Below, in pieces: positions 1 through 8,879 of a stretch of DNA of 64,000 nucleotides (positions within the stretch are counted from its first letter, which is position 1; each line of letters opens with the position of its first letter). Origin of the DNA: Actinospica durhamensis (GTDB lineage Bacteria > Actinomycetota > Actinomycetes > Streptomycetales > Catenulisporaceae); NCBI RefSeq assembly GCF_018139695.1, contig NZ_JAGSOG010000008.1:1-64000 (forward strand). Reading direction: 5' to 3'. A model generated the notes under the pieces. That model was not told the origin of the DNA. It searched no databases and saw only the letters and a list, made by a program, of their open reading frames with translations. The position numbers were made by a program, and so were the translations under genes.

Positions 1-75
1 GAGTTGAGCACGCCCCCGGCCAGCCCGGCCCGCTCCGGGGCGATCCCACTGAGCATCATCGCGGTCAGCGATTTC
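1..75 (-). pseudogene. MFS transporter (DHA2-type) fragment, runs off window edge
   Basis: Read on the minus strand from base 75 to the window edge, one open frame gives a peptide with the stretch SGIAPERAGLAGGVLN. That resembles the loop after a transmembrane helix in drug-efflux MFS proteins of the DHA2 type, where 'SGVAPERAGLASGLLNT' is typical. Residues further upstream (YRRSAGGVK) no longer look like such a transporter, so the gene seems interrupted near base 80 and its remaining part would lie left of the window. The broken end lies close to the tRNA-Lys gene, which fits a recombination hotspot. The fragment is very short, so the family call is tentative. Confidence 0.4.
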
Positions 76-165
76 ACACCCCCGGCCGATCTGCGGTACT
101 CTCAATCCCGCAACAACGAGTCCGCAGGCCGCCCCCGGCCTCCGACGCTCAACAGCTCAACACCA

Positions 166-240
<75 letters not shown>

Positions 241-361
241 GTAACCGTACGGCCAGGTCGTGACGAATGACCTAGCCGTTTCGCATTCACCCGTTGACTC
301 CGCCGCGTCGTCTAGTGACCCGCCGTCACCCTGTGCTTGCCGATAATGTCGTCTGCACTGG

Positions 362-1432
362 TCAGGCCGCTCTGCGGTATTCGTTGACTACTCCGCCGGC
401 GCGGGCTTGGTTGCGTGCGCGGAAGGCGTCGAGGTCGGTGACTTCGGGTGGTTTCGGCTTGTCCGGTGCGGCGCTGGCTAGTGCCATGTGTGGCCGGTGG
501 GTGTTGTGGTGGGTTTCGTAGTCGTGCAGGATTCGGAGCAGGTGTGGCAGGTTCCAGATGAGTGTGCGGTCGAGTAGTTCGCGCCGGTATCCGCCGATCC
601 AGCGTTCCATGATTGCGTTCATGCGGGGTGCGCGCACGGCGCTGCGGAGGGTCTCGATCCCGGCGCCAGCCAGGAGATCCTCGAGCTGCGGGGGATAGAG
701 GATGTCGCGGTCGCGGATCAGGTACCTGACCTGTGCCGTTGAGTCCTCGAGGTCCATGAGCAGGTTCCTGGTCTGCTGGGTGACCCACGCGTGGGTGGGA
801 TGGGCTGTGGCGCCGAGGATGTGGATGCGCCGGGTGGCGTGTTCGATCGCGGCCATGACGTAGGCCTTGGTACCGTCGAGCAGGTCGACGGTGAAGAAGT
901 CGCACGCGATGATTGCCTCGGCTTGGGAGCGCAGGAACTGCGCCCAGGTCGGGCCGTCGCGGCGTGGCGCCGGGTCGATCCCGTGCTTCTTGAGGATCTC
1001 CCAGACGGTGGACGCGGCGACGGTGATGCCGAGGCCGGCCGGTTCGCCGGTGATGCGCCGGTATCCCCAGTGCTCGTTGTCGCGGGCCATCTGTAGCACG
1101 AGCTGGGTGATCGTGGGGTGCCGTCGTGGGCGGCCGCGGGACTTGCGCTTGGACTTTGCCGTCCAGCGGCGCTTGACCAGGTCGCGATGCCAGCGCGGGA
1201 TCGTCGCGGGTGTGACCGGCAGCCGCAGCTGGGCATGGCCTGGGCGCAGTATGAGGGCGAGCAGCGCCGCGAACAGCGCCCGGTCGGACCAGGTCAGCTT
1301 CGGGCGGGTGGTGCTCCGGCGTTCGAGAAGCGCGATGTGGTGACGCAGCAGTAGGATCTCTGCATCCTTCCACGCCGAGGAACGCTGCGAAAGCCGAAGC
1401 CACGCGGGCGTGCGCACGGCCAGAAGGAACAC
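362..1432 (-). CDS. DDE (rve) transposase, IS481/IS3-like
   Basis: This 356-residue protein has the layout of actinobacterial integrase-core transposases. An N-terminal helical and basic region (residues 1-110, with the very basic stretch TAKSKRKSRGRPRR near 91-104) precedes an RNase H-like catalytic core. A complete DD(35)E triad is visible: D178 in 'ACDFFTVD', D241 in 'LIRDRD' and E276 in 'MNAIMERW', with the usual R/K-rich sequence after it. It is one uninterrupted frame, so the enzyme could be active. I could not find convincing terminal inverted repeats, so the element's ends are undefined. It lies just downstream of the tRNA-Lys gene and next to an ISL3 relic, consistent with repeated insertion here. 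Confidence 0.85.
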   Translation of the reverse strand: MFLLAVRTPAWLRLSQRSSAWKDAEILLLRHHIALLERRSTTRPKLTWSDRALFAALLALILRPGHAQLRLPVTPATIPRWHRDLVKRRWTAKSKRKSRGRPRRHPTITQLVLQMARDNEHWGYRRITGEPAGLGITVAASTVWEILKKHGIDPAPRRDGPTWAQFLRSQAEAIIACDFFTVDLLDGTKAYVMAAIEHATRRIHILGATAHPTHAWVTQQTRNLLMDLEDSTAQVRYLIRDRDILYPPQLEDLLAGAGIETLRSAVRAPRMNAIMERWIGGYRRELLDRTLIWNLPHLLRILHDYETHHNTHRPHMALASAAPDKPKPPEVTDLDAFRARNQARAGGVVNEYRRAA

Positions 1433-1456
1433 GAATCGGAGACACGCGACTCACGA

Positions 1457-1660
1457 TCATTGCTGAGCCGCCGTGTAGAGCGCAACGTTGCCCCTCGCCG
1501 ACCAGCGTGAAAGCCATAATCGGCAATCACAGGTGCACGGCGCCGCGCCGATGCGCGTGGCCGCCGCGATCACGAGTGTCCCGTCCACGACGGCCATCGA
1601 CGTCACGTCCACCGCCGCGAGCTGGGGAAGCAACAGGAGCAGGGTCTCCAGGTCACGCAT
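1457..1660 (-). pseudogene. N-terminal fragment of an ISL3-family transposase
   Basis: The 67 codons from the ATG at 1660 encode LLPQLAAVDVTSMAVVDG followed by TLVIAAATRIGAAPCTCDC. This resembles the start of ISL3 transposases: a leucine-rich first helix, a 'V.VVDGTVVIAA.TRTG' strand pair, then the first cysteines of a zinc finger. The usual second half of the zinc finger and the several hundred residues that follow are missing, and the frame stops at 1457. The neighbouring DDE transposase may have inserted here, or a deletion removed the rest. Family assignment rests on pattern only. Confidence 0.5.
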
Positions 1661-1765
1661 CCGCAGAATCCTGCCACCGGCCCGGCAGGCCACGAGCGGC
1701 CCGAGATCAACGATCACCGCTCACGAAAATCTTGGAAGAGCCGAGTTCAGTACAGACCCCTCGTC

Positions 1766-1799
1766 ATCAGCGGATTCGGGCTTCGAGTCCTGACGGCGC
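1766..1799 (+). repeat. Degenerate copy of tRNA-Lys 3' half
   Basis: Starting at ATCAGCGG, this stretch follows the tRNA-Lys 3' half (204-237) with two single-base deletions and a few substitutions, and ends with the same TGACGGCGC. It stops one base before the stop codon of the minus-strand gene at 1801. It may be an older or internal attachment site, splitting the island into a small module (239-1799) and a large one (1800-27254). Confidence 0.6.
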
Positions 1800-1800
1800 G

Positions 1801-4413
1801 TTACTCGAGGGTGTAGTAGCCGAACACGTCGGCGATGAATTCGACCGTGCCGCCGCTCTCGGTGTTGCTGGCGATGACGTCGTTGCCGCTGGCGTCGATG
1901 GATCCCGAGCGGATCTGCGCCAGGTTGGCGACCGTCTGTCCACGCAGATAGTTGAGGTTCGAGGTGTTCGGCGTGGGCTCGCCGTGCGGCCAGGCCGTGA
2001 TCAGCCCATTGCCGGTTGCGGCGGTGACGGTGAGGTTCACCACGTAGGTCGTGTCCGGGGCGGGCATCGTGTTGTGCCCGCCGACGGGGCGGAAAGTGAC
2101 CGTCGAGCCCGGGGTCATGGCTTTGCTCGTCCGGGTGTCCGCCACCCGGGAAGGGGTGACCGGCACGAACACCGTGGCCAGGCCGGTGACCGTGGTGGTG
2201 CTGTAGTAGCCGGTGATGTCGGCAATGAGGTCGACGCTGCCCGTGGGCGAGCCGTTGTAGAGGTCGACTTTCCCGTCGGCCCCGACCGGCACCACCACCG
2301 TGTTCGATACCGCTGCTCCGGTGGTGTCGTTCAGGTTGGACGCGGTCGGTCTCGTCTGACCGTCGGGATAGGCGGTGACGAAGCCGTTGGCAGTCGCGTC
2401 GACCGCTGTCACGTGCAGGGAGACGGCGGTGATGCCGGTCTTCGGCGCTGCGCTGGACGCCGGAATCGTGATCGCCAGCTGGATGGAGCCGTGCGGCGCG
2501 ACCTTGGCCTTGGCAGCACCCGTGCCGTTGCGGGTGTCCAGGATGCGCGTGGGGTCGAGGGAGTAGAAGCTGCTGGACTGAGCCGCCGAGAAATACCCGG
2601 TGACATCTGCGATCAGGTCCACGCTCACCGACGGGCCGGCGCCGCTGTTGAGCAGGTCCACGTATCCATCGGCGCCGACGGGAACGAAGGCCTCGTTCGC
2701 GACCGGAGCCGCCTTGCCGTAATTCAGGTTCGACACCCGGGGAACCGCGGAACCGTCGGGGTACGCGGATATGAAGCCGTTGCCGGTGCCGTCCACGGCG
2801 GTCAGGTTCATGACCACCGCGCCGATGCCGGCGGGGATCGACCCGGTTCCGGCCACGCGCAGCTTGATGACGCTGCCTGAGGCCACCAGGCCCTTCGAGG
2901 CGCCGGTTCCGGAGCGGGTGTCCAGGATTCGGGTCGGGCCGTAGGGGGTGAAGTCCGTGCCGCGAGTGGAGAACGACGTTGATCCCGAGATCTTCTCGCC
3001 GAGTTGGTCGGTGACGGTCTCGGTGACGGTGTAAAGGCCCGGGCGCGCGTAGTAGTGCGTGGCCGAGGAGGCACTGTCGGTGGTTTGCCCGTCGCCCCAG
3101 TCTATGGAGAAGCCCTGCGGGTCCGCGGGTGCCTGGGCTGCGTCATAGGCCTGTGCTTCGAGCGCGCTCAGCGGGCTGGTATCGACCGTGACGGTCAGCG
3201 GTGCGCTCTGGTACTGCACCGCCCCGCGGGTGCAGTACGCAGGCGAGCCGGCGCCGGTGATGGGCACATACGGATCGTAAGAGCAGCCGTTGCCGTCGAG
3301 GTCGGTGGCGGGCATCCCCGGCGCGGCGGAGTTCGCCGAATTGATCGTGGGGCTCGCGCCGAGCGAGGGATCGGGGTTTGAGACCAGGTCGTGTGATCCC
3401 TGGCCGGTGGCAGCTGTGAAGGAGCTGACGGTGGAGTAGGTGACGCCGCCCCACTCGTAGGCCGGGAACGTGGAGACGAGACTCTGCGGCGGTGCGTAGA
3501 GCAGGTTGTAGTCGGCGACCGATCCCGATTCCGAGGTCGGGTCTACTTCCAGCACGGCCTGGGCCGCACCGCCGTCGCAGCTGGCTTCGTTGCCCTCCAG
3601 CACGTTGTTCTCGATCGTCGTCCCCACCGAGCCTTCGGCGAGAACGATCGTCGAGCCACAGAAGGGGCCGTACTGGTCGATGGTGTTGCTGGTGATCTCG
3701 GTGTCGGTCGCTCCGGTGGCCACGATGGCCGCTTGGGTTCCGGAGCCTTCCAGAGAGCCTTGCCTGATGGCGTTTCCGGCGATGACGTCGCCCGTCGTGC
3801 CTGAGTCGAGCTGAACGACCGTACCGGAGCCCTGGTAGGGCATGGTGATGGTTGAGCGGGTGAGAACCACGTCGGAGGAGGTTCCGGCGACTTCGAGGAA
3901 TGGTCCGGAATCCTCGTTCGGCTCGTAGCTCTCCCAGTCGAATCCGATCTCGTCGAAGTCGATATGGGCGGAGCCTTCGATCTGCGCGAACTGCGTGGTG
4001 ACCCCGCCCAACGTGACGCCGGTGACATCGACGTAGTTCGCGCCCGAGAACGTGAGCGCCGGAATCGTGCCCGGGTTGCCCAGAATCTGGCCGATGACGG
4101 GGGTGTCGCCGGGAGCGGGCCTGATCGTGATCGGGTCCTCGGCCGTTCCGGAAGCGGTCACCGTCGCGATCTGGTTCTCCACGGTGTTCCAGGCGAGTTC
4201 GACCGTGGTGCCCGGGGCAGCGGCGTCCACTGCCGCCTGGAGCGTGCAGAACGGGGCGGTGGGATCCGTGCCCGGGCCCGAGTCCGAACATCCCGTCCTC
4301 GTCGCGACGTAGGTCACGTTCTCCGGCGAGGCGTCCGCGTGCGCCGACGGTGCGAGGACGGCTGTGCAGACTATCGAGAGCAGGAGCGAGGTCGATGAGC
4401 GGCGCGTGGGCAC
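1801..4413 (-). CDS. Secreted beta-helix/PKD protein with three RILDTR repeats (paralog A)
   Basis: 870 residues, GTG start at 4413 with GGGAGG seven bases upstream. Residues 1-27 are a Sec signal peptide ending in AHA. Residues about 30-390 are rich in short T/S/N/G-containing strand repeats typical of a right-handed parallel beta-helix, opened by a 'CSDSGPGTDPTAPFCTLQ' motif and closed near 'YCTRGAVQYQ'. A PKD-like domain (about 400-480, 'IDWGDGQ', 'HYYARPGLYTVTE') follows. The tail has three repeats of about 130 residues beginning near 488, 619 and 754: RILDTR, then 'GITAV...TAVD...NGF', 'SNLNY', 'VPVGADG.VDL', 'DLIADVTGYF'. The third copy is divergent and ends the protein in DVFGYYTLE. 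There is no sortase signal and no C-terminal membrane helix. Beta-helix heads often bind or cleave polysaccharides, but no catalytic residues are assignable. It is related to the genes at 15164, 39308, 42025 and 45741. Confidence 0.85.
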   Translation of the reverse strand: MPTRRSSTSLLLSIVCTAVLAPSAHADASPENVTYVATRTGCSDSGPGTDPTAPFCTLQAAVDAAAPGTTVELAWNTVENQIATVTASGTAEDPITIRPAPGDTPVIGQILGNPGTIPALTFSGANYVDVTGVTLGGVTTQFAQIEGSAHIDFDEIGFDWESYEPNEDSGPFLEVAGTSSDVVLTRSTITMPYQGSGTVVQLDSGTTGDVIAGNAIRQGSLEGSGTQAAIVATGATDTEITSNTIDQYGPFCGSTIVLAEGSVGTTIENNVLEGNEASCDGGAAQAVLEVDPTSESGSVADYNLLYAPPQSLVSTFPAYEWGGVTYSTVSSFTAATGQGSHDLVSNPDPSLGASPTINSANSAAPGMPATDLDGNGCSYDPYVPITGAGSPAYCTRGAVQYQSAPLTVTVDTSPLSALEAQAYDAAQAPADPQGFSIDWGDGQTTDSASSATHYYARPGLYTVTETVTDQLGEKISGSTSFSTRGTDFTPYGPTRILDTRSGTGASKGLVASGSVIKLRVAGTGSIPAGIGAVVMNLTAVDGTGNGFISAYPDGSAVPRVSNLNYGKAAPVANEAFVPVGADGYVDLLNSGAGPSVSVDLIADVTGYFSAAQSSSFYSLDPTRILDTRNGTGAAKAKVAPHGSIQLAITIPASSAAPKTGITAVSLHVTAVDATANGFVTAYPDGQTRPTASNLNDTTGAAVSNTVVVPVGADGKVDLYNGSPTGSVDLIADITGYYSTTTVTGLATVFVPVTPSRVADTRTSKAMTPGSTVTFRPVGGHNTMPAPDTTYVVNLTVTAATGNGLITAWPHGEPTPNTSNLNYLRGQTVANLAQIRSGSIDASGNDVIASNTESGGTVEFIADVFGYYTLE

Positions 4414-4653
4414 CGTGTTCCCTCCCAGAATACGGCTCGCCGCGCCTGTTCGGGGCGGCTTATCAGAGTCCTAGTATACGTACATAGGTGCTGCATGGCA
4501 GCGCATCAGATCCCGGTACGGTCCGAGACATCCGCAAAGCAGTGTGCGGACGCCGCTCGCATGGGTAGGGTCTCACACTCGGGGGCTGACGCGTCCGCAC
4601 GGCGGGCGGCGTGCCCGACTGCGGGGGGTGTATCGGGCTTGAAGGGAGCGACA

Positions 4654-4800
4654 ATGCCGAGCTGGCGCATGCGAGCGATTGTGGTACTGAGCTGCGCGGC
4701 GACAGGGGCGTTCGGTGCCTCAGGATGCAGTGGCAGCTCGTCGAGCCGGAGCGCGAGCATCAGCCAGAACCCGAGCGTGAGCGCGCCTACGACGATCGCC
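4654..4800 (+). pseudogene. Lipoprotein leader cut off by an IS110 relic
   Basis: An ATG at 4654 with GAAGGGAG five bases upstream starts a convincing lipoprotein signal peptide: basic 'WRMR', hydrophobic 'AIVVLSCAATGAF', lipobox GASGC, then a serine-rich linker (CSGSSSSRSASIS). After about 45 residues the reading frame passes without a stop into IS110 transposase sequence. The original lipoprotein's body is gone. The fused frame stays open to 5661, so an exported chimera of about 335 residues could in principle be made, though most of it would be transposase-derived or out-of-frame sequence. Confidence 0.6.
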
Positions 4801-5661
4801 GACGCCGCCCGCACCATGCCCCACACCCTGCGCGAGCTGGAACCCGACGACGAGACCATCGCCGCCCTGCACATGCTGCTCGGCTTCGACGACGACCTGG
4901 CCGCCGAGGCCACCCGCACTCCGAACCGGATCAGAGGCCTGCTCACCGCGATCCACCCCGGCCTCGAGCGCGTGATCGGCCCCCGCATCCACCACCCGGC
5001 CGTGCTCGACCTGCTCGAACGCTACGGCTCGCCCACGGCTCTCAAGCAGGCTTCCCACGAGGAGATCACCGAGGCGCTCCGGCCCCGCGCCCCGCCCATA
5101 GCCGAGCGACTGGCCGCCGAGATCCGCACCGCACTGGACGAGCAGACCGTCATGGTCCCGGGCACCGACGCGGCCGCGCTGATCCTGCCGAGCCTTGCCT
5201 CCTCACTCCGCACCGTCCTGGACCAGCGGAAAACGCGCGTCGGCAACATCGAGGAGCTGCTCGATACGCACCCTCTTTCCCAGGTCCTGACCTCCATGCC
5301 GGGAAATGGGGTCAGGACCGGAGCACGCATCCTGGCAGAGATCGGCGACGCCAGCGCCGTCCCGCCGCCGCCACCTCGCCGCCTACGCAGGCCTGGCGCC
5401 CGTCACCCGCCGCTCCGGCAGCTCCATCCGCGGCGAAGCGGCACCCCGGCGCGGAAACCGCCTACTCAAACGGGCCTTCTTCCTCGCCGCGTTCGCGTCC
5501 CTGGCCGACCCGGCCTCCCGCGCCTACTACGACCGGAAGATCGCCCAAGGCTAGAGGCACAACCAGGCACTGATCTGCCTCGCCCAACGACACTCCGGCG
5601 TCATCTTCCCCATGCTCAAAAACGGACGCTCTACCTACTCAACCCGTCGCGCACAGCCTGA
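4801..5661 (+). pseudogene. IS110-family transposase relic
   Basis: The sequence beginning ADAARTMPHTLRELEPDDE continues through the coiled region of IS110 transposases ('RTPNRIRGLLTAIHPGLERVI') to the C-terminal helix-hairpin-helix part ('LTSMPGNGVRTGARILAEIGD'). There a frameshift near 5360-5375 moves the family sequence to another frame ('HLAAYAGLAPVTRRSGSSI', then 'LLKRAFFLAAFASL.DP'). A lysine codon has also become TAG at 5552-5554, just before 'RHNQALICLA'. The N-terminal RuvC-like DEDD domain is absent. N-terminal loss, frameshift and nonsense mutation make it inactive. It sits directly behind a lipoprotein leader, which it appears to have disrupted. Confidence 0.85.
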
Positions 5662-6415
5662 CGAAACAGATAGGGGCACCCGCCCTGGGCCACCCGGCGG
5701 TGTTTCGCGGTGGCGTTCCGGCGCACCCGATGCCGGCCGGCTCGATGGCTGACCTGTTGTGATCAACGTGATCCGGCGGTGCCGCGGTTGCGTATGCGTA
5801 CCGACCGCAGCCTGAGGTGTTCGGCACTGGCTGGTGCCGAGCGCCCTCCCTCAGCGGGCCCGGCCATCTCGCCCGTGTCAAGACGACGGGATTGTTGCCC
5901 CTTGATCACACTGTGAAGTCGCACGATTGCGGGAATGATGGGCCCGGATGGTCTTCTCGATCTTCGACGTTCTGGCAGAAGCAGGCTGCCAGAACGTTGC
6001 TGGCTGAGGCCCAGGCTTGGCGGGCGCTGCGGATTTCAGCGTCGGGGGGCTGACCTGGACAGGTGGGTAGAAATCGGGCGGCGACGACGACGCGGCGGAG
6101 CTTGGCGAGCACGTCGGAGAGAGGCGGCTCGGTCTTAGTGGTGCACCAGGGGCGTGCTCGAGGCCGTCGGCGGGGCAGTGGCCTGTGTGCGGATGCTGGT
6201 CAGCAGGCCGTATGCGCGCCCTGGGGAGATTGGACCGCACGCCTTCCTGATAGTCCCCTCGACCCACACCCAGTGCGGGGCGGGATCAAGCCCACGCGGC
6301 CACCCGCCCTCTTCGATTCCTGAGATAGACCCGAAGGTGACAGGCGGCCGCGCCCACCGCCACCCGGTCACACATCAACCCCGATGGCGATCTCGCCTGC
6401 CCTCAAATCTCAAGG
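5662..6415. other. Gene-free stretch with a diverged repeat (5704-5868)
   Basis: No frame here looks coding. Bases 5704-5868 resemble 19287-19450 over about 165 bp (roughly three quarters identical by eye). Shared blocks include 'TTCGCGGTGGCG', 'CGATGCCGGC' and 'GTGATCCGG'. Both copies lie beside transposase relics (IS110 here, IS256 there), so this is probably a decayed piece of a mobile element. I see nothing further in 5870-6415. Confidence 0.45.
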
Positions 6416-7480
6416 TCAGTCTCGGGACTCCCCGGGTTCCCTGGAGTCGGCGGCGACGCGGCGCAGTCTGCGTCGCAGGAGCAGGCTCGTGGCCCCCAGC
6501 ACGATGAGCAGGGCCGTGATCGCGCCGAAGGCCGTGGGCAGCGGGTTGTTGTGGGAAGAGGAGGCGAGCTGCGCGTCGGCCGGGCCGAGGGTCTTGGCTG
6601 GCCCCGGCGCCGTCGGTCCGGGCGCGTCGCCGGTGGCTGCCGTGGCCGGTGCCGAAGCGCTGGCGCTCGGGGTGGTGCTGTGTGTCGCACGTGCGGAGGT
6701 CGTGGACGGGTGTGGCGCGCTCGGCCCGGCTGATCCGCCCGAGCCGCTCGATGTGCCGCCGGTGCTGCCGCGGCCCTTCGTCGGCGTGGGCGAGGGGTGT
6801 GAGCCGCCCCCGGACGAACCGGGGGGCAGGATGGAGGTTCCCGTGTTGATACAGGTTGCGCATTCGAGCGCCCAGTCGTTGGTCGAGCCCGGCCCGAATT
6901 CGTCGACGTTGAAATCGTTGCCGTCGTCATTCGGAACGATCGATCCGGTGAAGCTGTAGTTTGCGTCGTTCCACGAGGTGAACTCGAGCGCGACGGCCAG
7001 CTTGGTGGTGCCGGACTCAAGCGGCGGGAACTCCGGCAGGGTCGCCAGGATGCAGGAGTCCGTGGGGCCTGAGGGCGGCGGCTGGCAGGAGACCGACCCG
7101 ACTTGGGCCGCCATCCACGAGCCGCCGTCGATCCGCCAGAAGATCCGCGGCCAGACCAGGGTGACCTTGTTCGGCACGGTCTGCAGGTAGAGCGCCGCCC
7201 CGAGTCCGCTGCACGTGGCACCGGAGTTCTGGATGGTCAGGGTCACGGTGTCCATCTCGTCGATGGACGAAACCTCGGCGACGGTGCCGACATGGTCCTG
7301 GGTCGCCTGCAGACCGGAGGTATCGCAGCTGGGCAGCGCAGTGCTCGTCGGCGTGGCGGCCGCGGGGCCGCTTGCCGCGAGGGCCGCGGTGGCGCTCGTC
7401 GGCCAGCACAGGACCAAGGTCGCTGTCGCCGTGGCGGCCGCGGCGCGTATGCCGCGCCGGGCGGAACGCAGACCATGCAT
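6416..7480 (-). CDS. Exported protein with Ser/Thr/Pro linker and C-terminal membrane anchor
   Basis: 354 residues from the ATG at 7480, chosen because GAGG precedes it by seven bases and the signal peptide begins there; an upstream in-frame ATG adds 25 non-signal residues. Order: signal peptide (1-35, 'ATATATLVLCWPTSATAALA'), a globular region to about residue 220 with several cysteines ('CSGLGAALYL', 'SVSCQPPPSGPTDSC', 'ECATC'), a low-complexity G/S/T/P linker (about 225-300), one transmembrane helix ('AFGAITALLIVLGATSLLL') and a basic tail RRRLRRVAADS. The layout is that of a cell-envelope protein displayed outside on a flexible stalk. No LPxTG motif is present. The gene at 37989 has the same architecture with a different head. 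Head function is unknown. Confidence 0.75.
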   Translation of the reverse strand: MHGLRSARRGIRAAAATATATLVLCWPTSATAALAASGPAAATPTSTALPSCDTSGLQATQDHVGTVAEVSSIDEMDTVTLTIQNSGATCSGLGAALYLQTVPNKVTLVWPRIFWRIDGGSWMAAQVGSVSCQPPPSGPTDSCILATLPEFPPLESGTTKLAVALEFTSWNDANYSFTGSIVPNDDGNDFNVDEFGPGSTNDWALECATCINTGTSILPPGSSGGGSHPSPTPTKGRGSTGGTSSGSGGSAGPSAPHPSTTSARATHSTTPSASASAPATAATGDAPGPTAPGPAKTLGPADAQLASSSHNNPLPTAFGAITALLIVLGATSLLLRRRLRRVAADSREPGESRD

Positions 7481-7615
7481 GGGCGCCTCATCGCATGATG
7501 GTGAATAAGTGGTGGAAATCAGTTGACGATGGAGGTTAGCAATCGTCAGCCCCATGCGACAACCGTCGGCCCGGGCGTTCAGGTGCGCGGAAGGCCTGGC
7601 TCGGCAGGAGCGGGA

Positions 7616-8299
7616 TCATCTACCGGCGCACCAGCCCTTGGCGGTCGTCATATCTGTGCTCGACTCAGCTCGGCGCTCTTCACGGTAGGCGAGTTGGTCG
7701 GCGATGGTGTTGGCGGCTTCGCGTTTGGCTTCGGTGGCGACGTCGCCGTAGAGGTCGTTGGTGATGGTGGTGGAGGAGTGGCCGAGCATGGCGGAGAGGA
7801 TTCTGACGTCGATGCCGGCGGCGCGGGCCATGGTGGCGGCGCCGTGGCGGAGGTCGTGGATGCGGATCGGGGGGAGGTCCGCTTCGTGGGTCAGGCGCTG
7901 GAACTGGGTCAGGGCGTCGCCGGGGTGGATGGCGCGGCCGTCGAGGTCGGTGAAGACGTAGACGCTGTTGTTGCCGGGGCCTGGGGCCCACCGCTTGCCT
8001 GCCTGCTCGGCCCAGGTGTGTTGGCGGCGGCGTTGGATGGCGAGGCTGATGAGCAGGGGCATAGGGGCGACGAGGGTGCGGGCGCTGGCCTCGGTTTTGG
8101 GGGCGGTCTCGATGACCTCCCAGCCGAGTTGGACGAGTTGGGCTTCGATGGTGATTTCGCCGGTGGCGAAGTCGATGTTCTCCCAGCGCAGGGCGAGGGC
8201 TTCGCCGCGGCGTAGGCTGGCGTGGGCGATGAGGTTGTAGAGGGCGTGGTACTCGTGGTCCTTGGTGTGGGCGATGAATGTTCTGGTGTGTTCGGGCGT
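7616..8299 (-). pseudogene. Tyrosine recombinase/integrase, N-terminally truncated
   Basis: The minus-strand frame 8299 to 7616 encodes the C-terminal catalytic domain of a phage-type integrase. It contains 'ASLRRGEALALRWENIDF' (first active-site Arg), 'IHDLRHGAATMARAAGI' (H-x-x-R), 'LSAMLGHSSTTITNDLYGDV' (second His and the nucleophilic Tyr). All catalytic residues are present. The frame is closed upstream by TGA at 8300-8302, where family members usually have a tryptophan ('WTPEHTRTF'), and beyond about 8310 the DNA belongs to an unrelated secreted-protein relic. The core-binding domain is therefore missing. This is the only integrase in the putative tRNA-Lys island, and it is broken, so the island is probably fixed unless helped in trans. 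Confidence 0.85.
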
Positions 8300-8316
8300 T
8301 CAGGCCATGACGGGGC

Positions 8317-8859
8317 TGGATCGACGACCCCGCGAGCGGACAGTACGGACAGATCATCTTCCACAACACCGGCAGCGGGCCGGTGGACCTGATCGCGGAC
8401 GCGGTCGGCTACTACGTCGACAGCGCCCAACCCGGTGTGCTCTACGAAATCGGCGGGGCCGGCAGCGCCTACGTCCCGCTGGCTGCTCCGACCCGGCTGA
8501 TCGACACCCGGAAGAAGGGCAGTGCGTTGTCCGGGCCGTTGTCGACGGGTAAGCCGACCCCGTGGCCTTTCGGTACCGCCGCCAGCCAGTACACCGCGGG
8601 GGTCTTCAACGCCACCGTCGTCCAGCCGACCGGCAACGGCTTCCTCTCGCTCTACCCGTACAACCCGCAGAGCCCGGGCGCGGTGCCGGGCACCTCGAAT
8701 CTCAATTACCGCACTGGACAGACCGTCCCCAGCCTGGCCATCACCTCTCCCGGCACGCAGCTCGATGCCAAGGGCGACTACGACCTCGGGATCTACCTCG
8801 GCGGCCAAGGCAATGCGCAGGTACTCCTCGACTGGTTCGGCTTCTACCAGACGCACTAA
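8317..8859 (+). pseudogene. C-terminal relic of an RILDTR-repeat protein (paralog B)
   Basis: An open frame without a start or signal peptide encodes the end of one repeat ('QIIFHNTGSGPVDLIADAVGYYV') and a complete last repeat ('YVPLAAPTRLIDTRKKGSA', 'GNGFLSLYPYNP', 'TSNLNYRTGQTV', 'IYLGGQGNAQVLLDWFGFY'). It is most like the end of paralog D (39308-41029), which has 'QIAIHNSGAGPVDIIADASGYF' and 'IYLGGNGSAQVIMDWFGYF'. A stop lies in frame at 8308-8310 and the DNA left of about 8310 is integrase sequence on the other strand. The gene was cut by a recombination event. Its terminator at 8880 survives. Confidence 0.8.
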
Positions 8860-8879
8860 CCAGGCGCTGCCAGACCAAC

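Noticed and set aside
362-1500. Terminal inverted repeats for the DDE transposase
   Set aside because: The sequences on both sides share only scattered bases when compared in inverted orientation; no convincing ends or target duplication.
1507-2880. Long plus-strand frame opposite paralog A (and similar ones opposite C, D, E and F)
   Set aside because: These are antisense shadows caused by high GC at third positions; they are Arg/Gly/Asp-rich with no domain, and the minus-strand genes have signal peptides and family repeats.
8262-8552. Alternative plus-strand frame over the paralog B relic
   Set aside because: Its translation has no family features, while the frame ending at 8859 matches the repeat family throughout.
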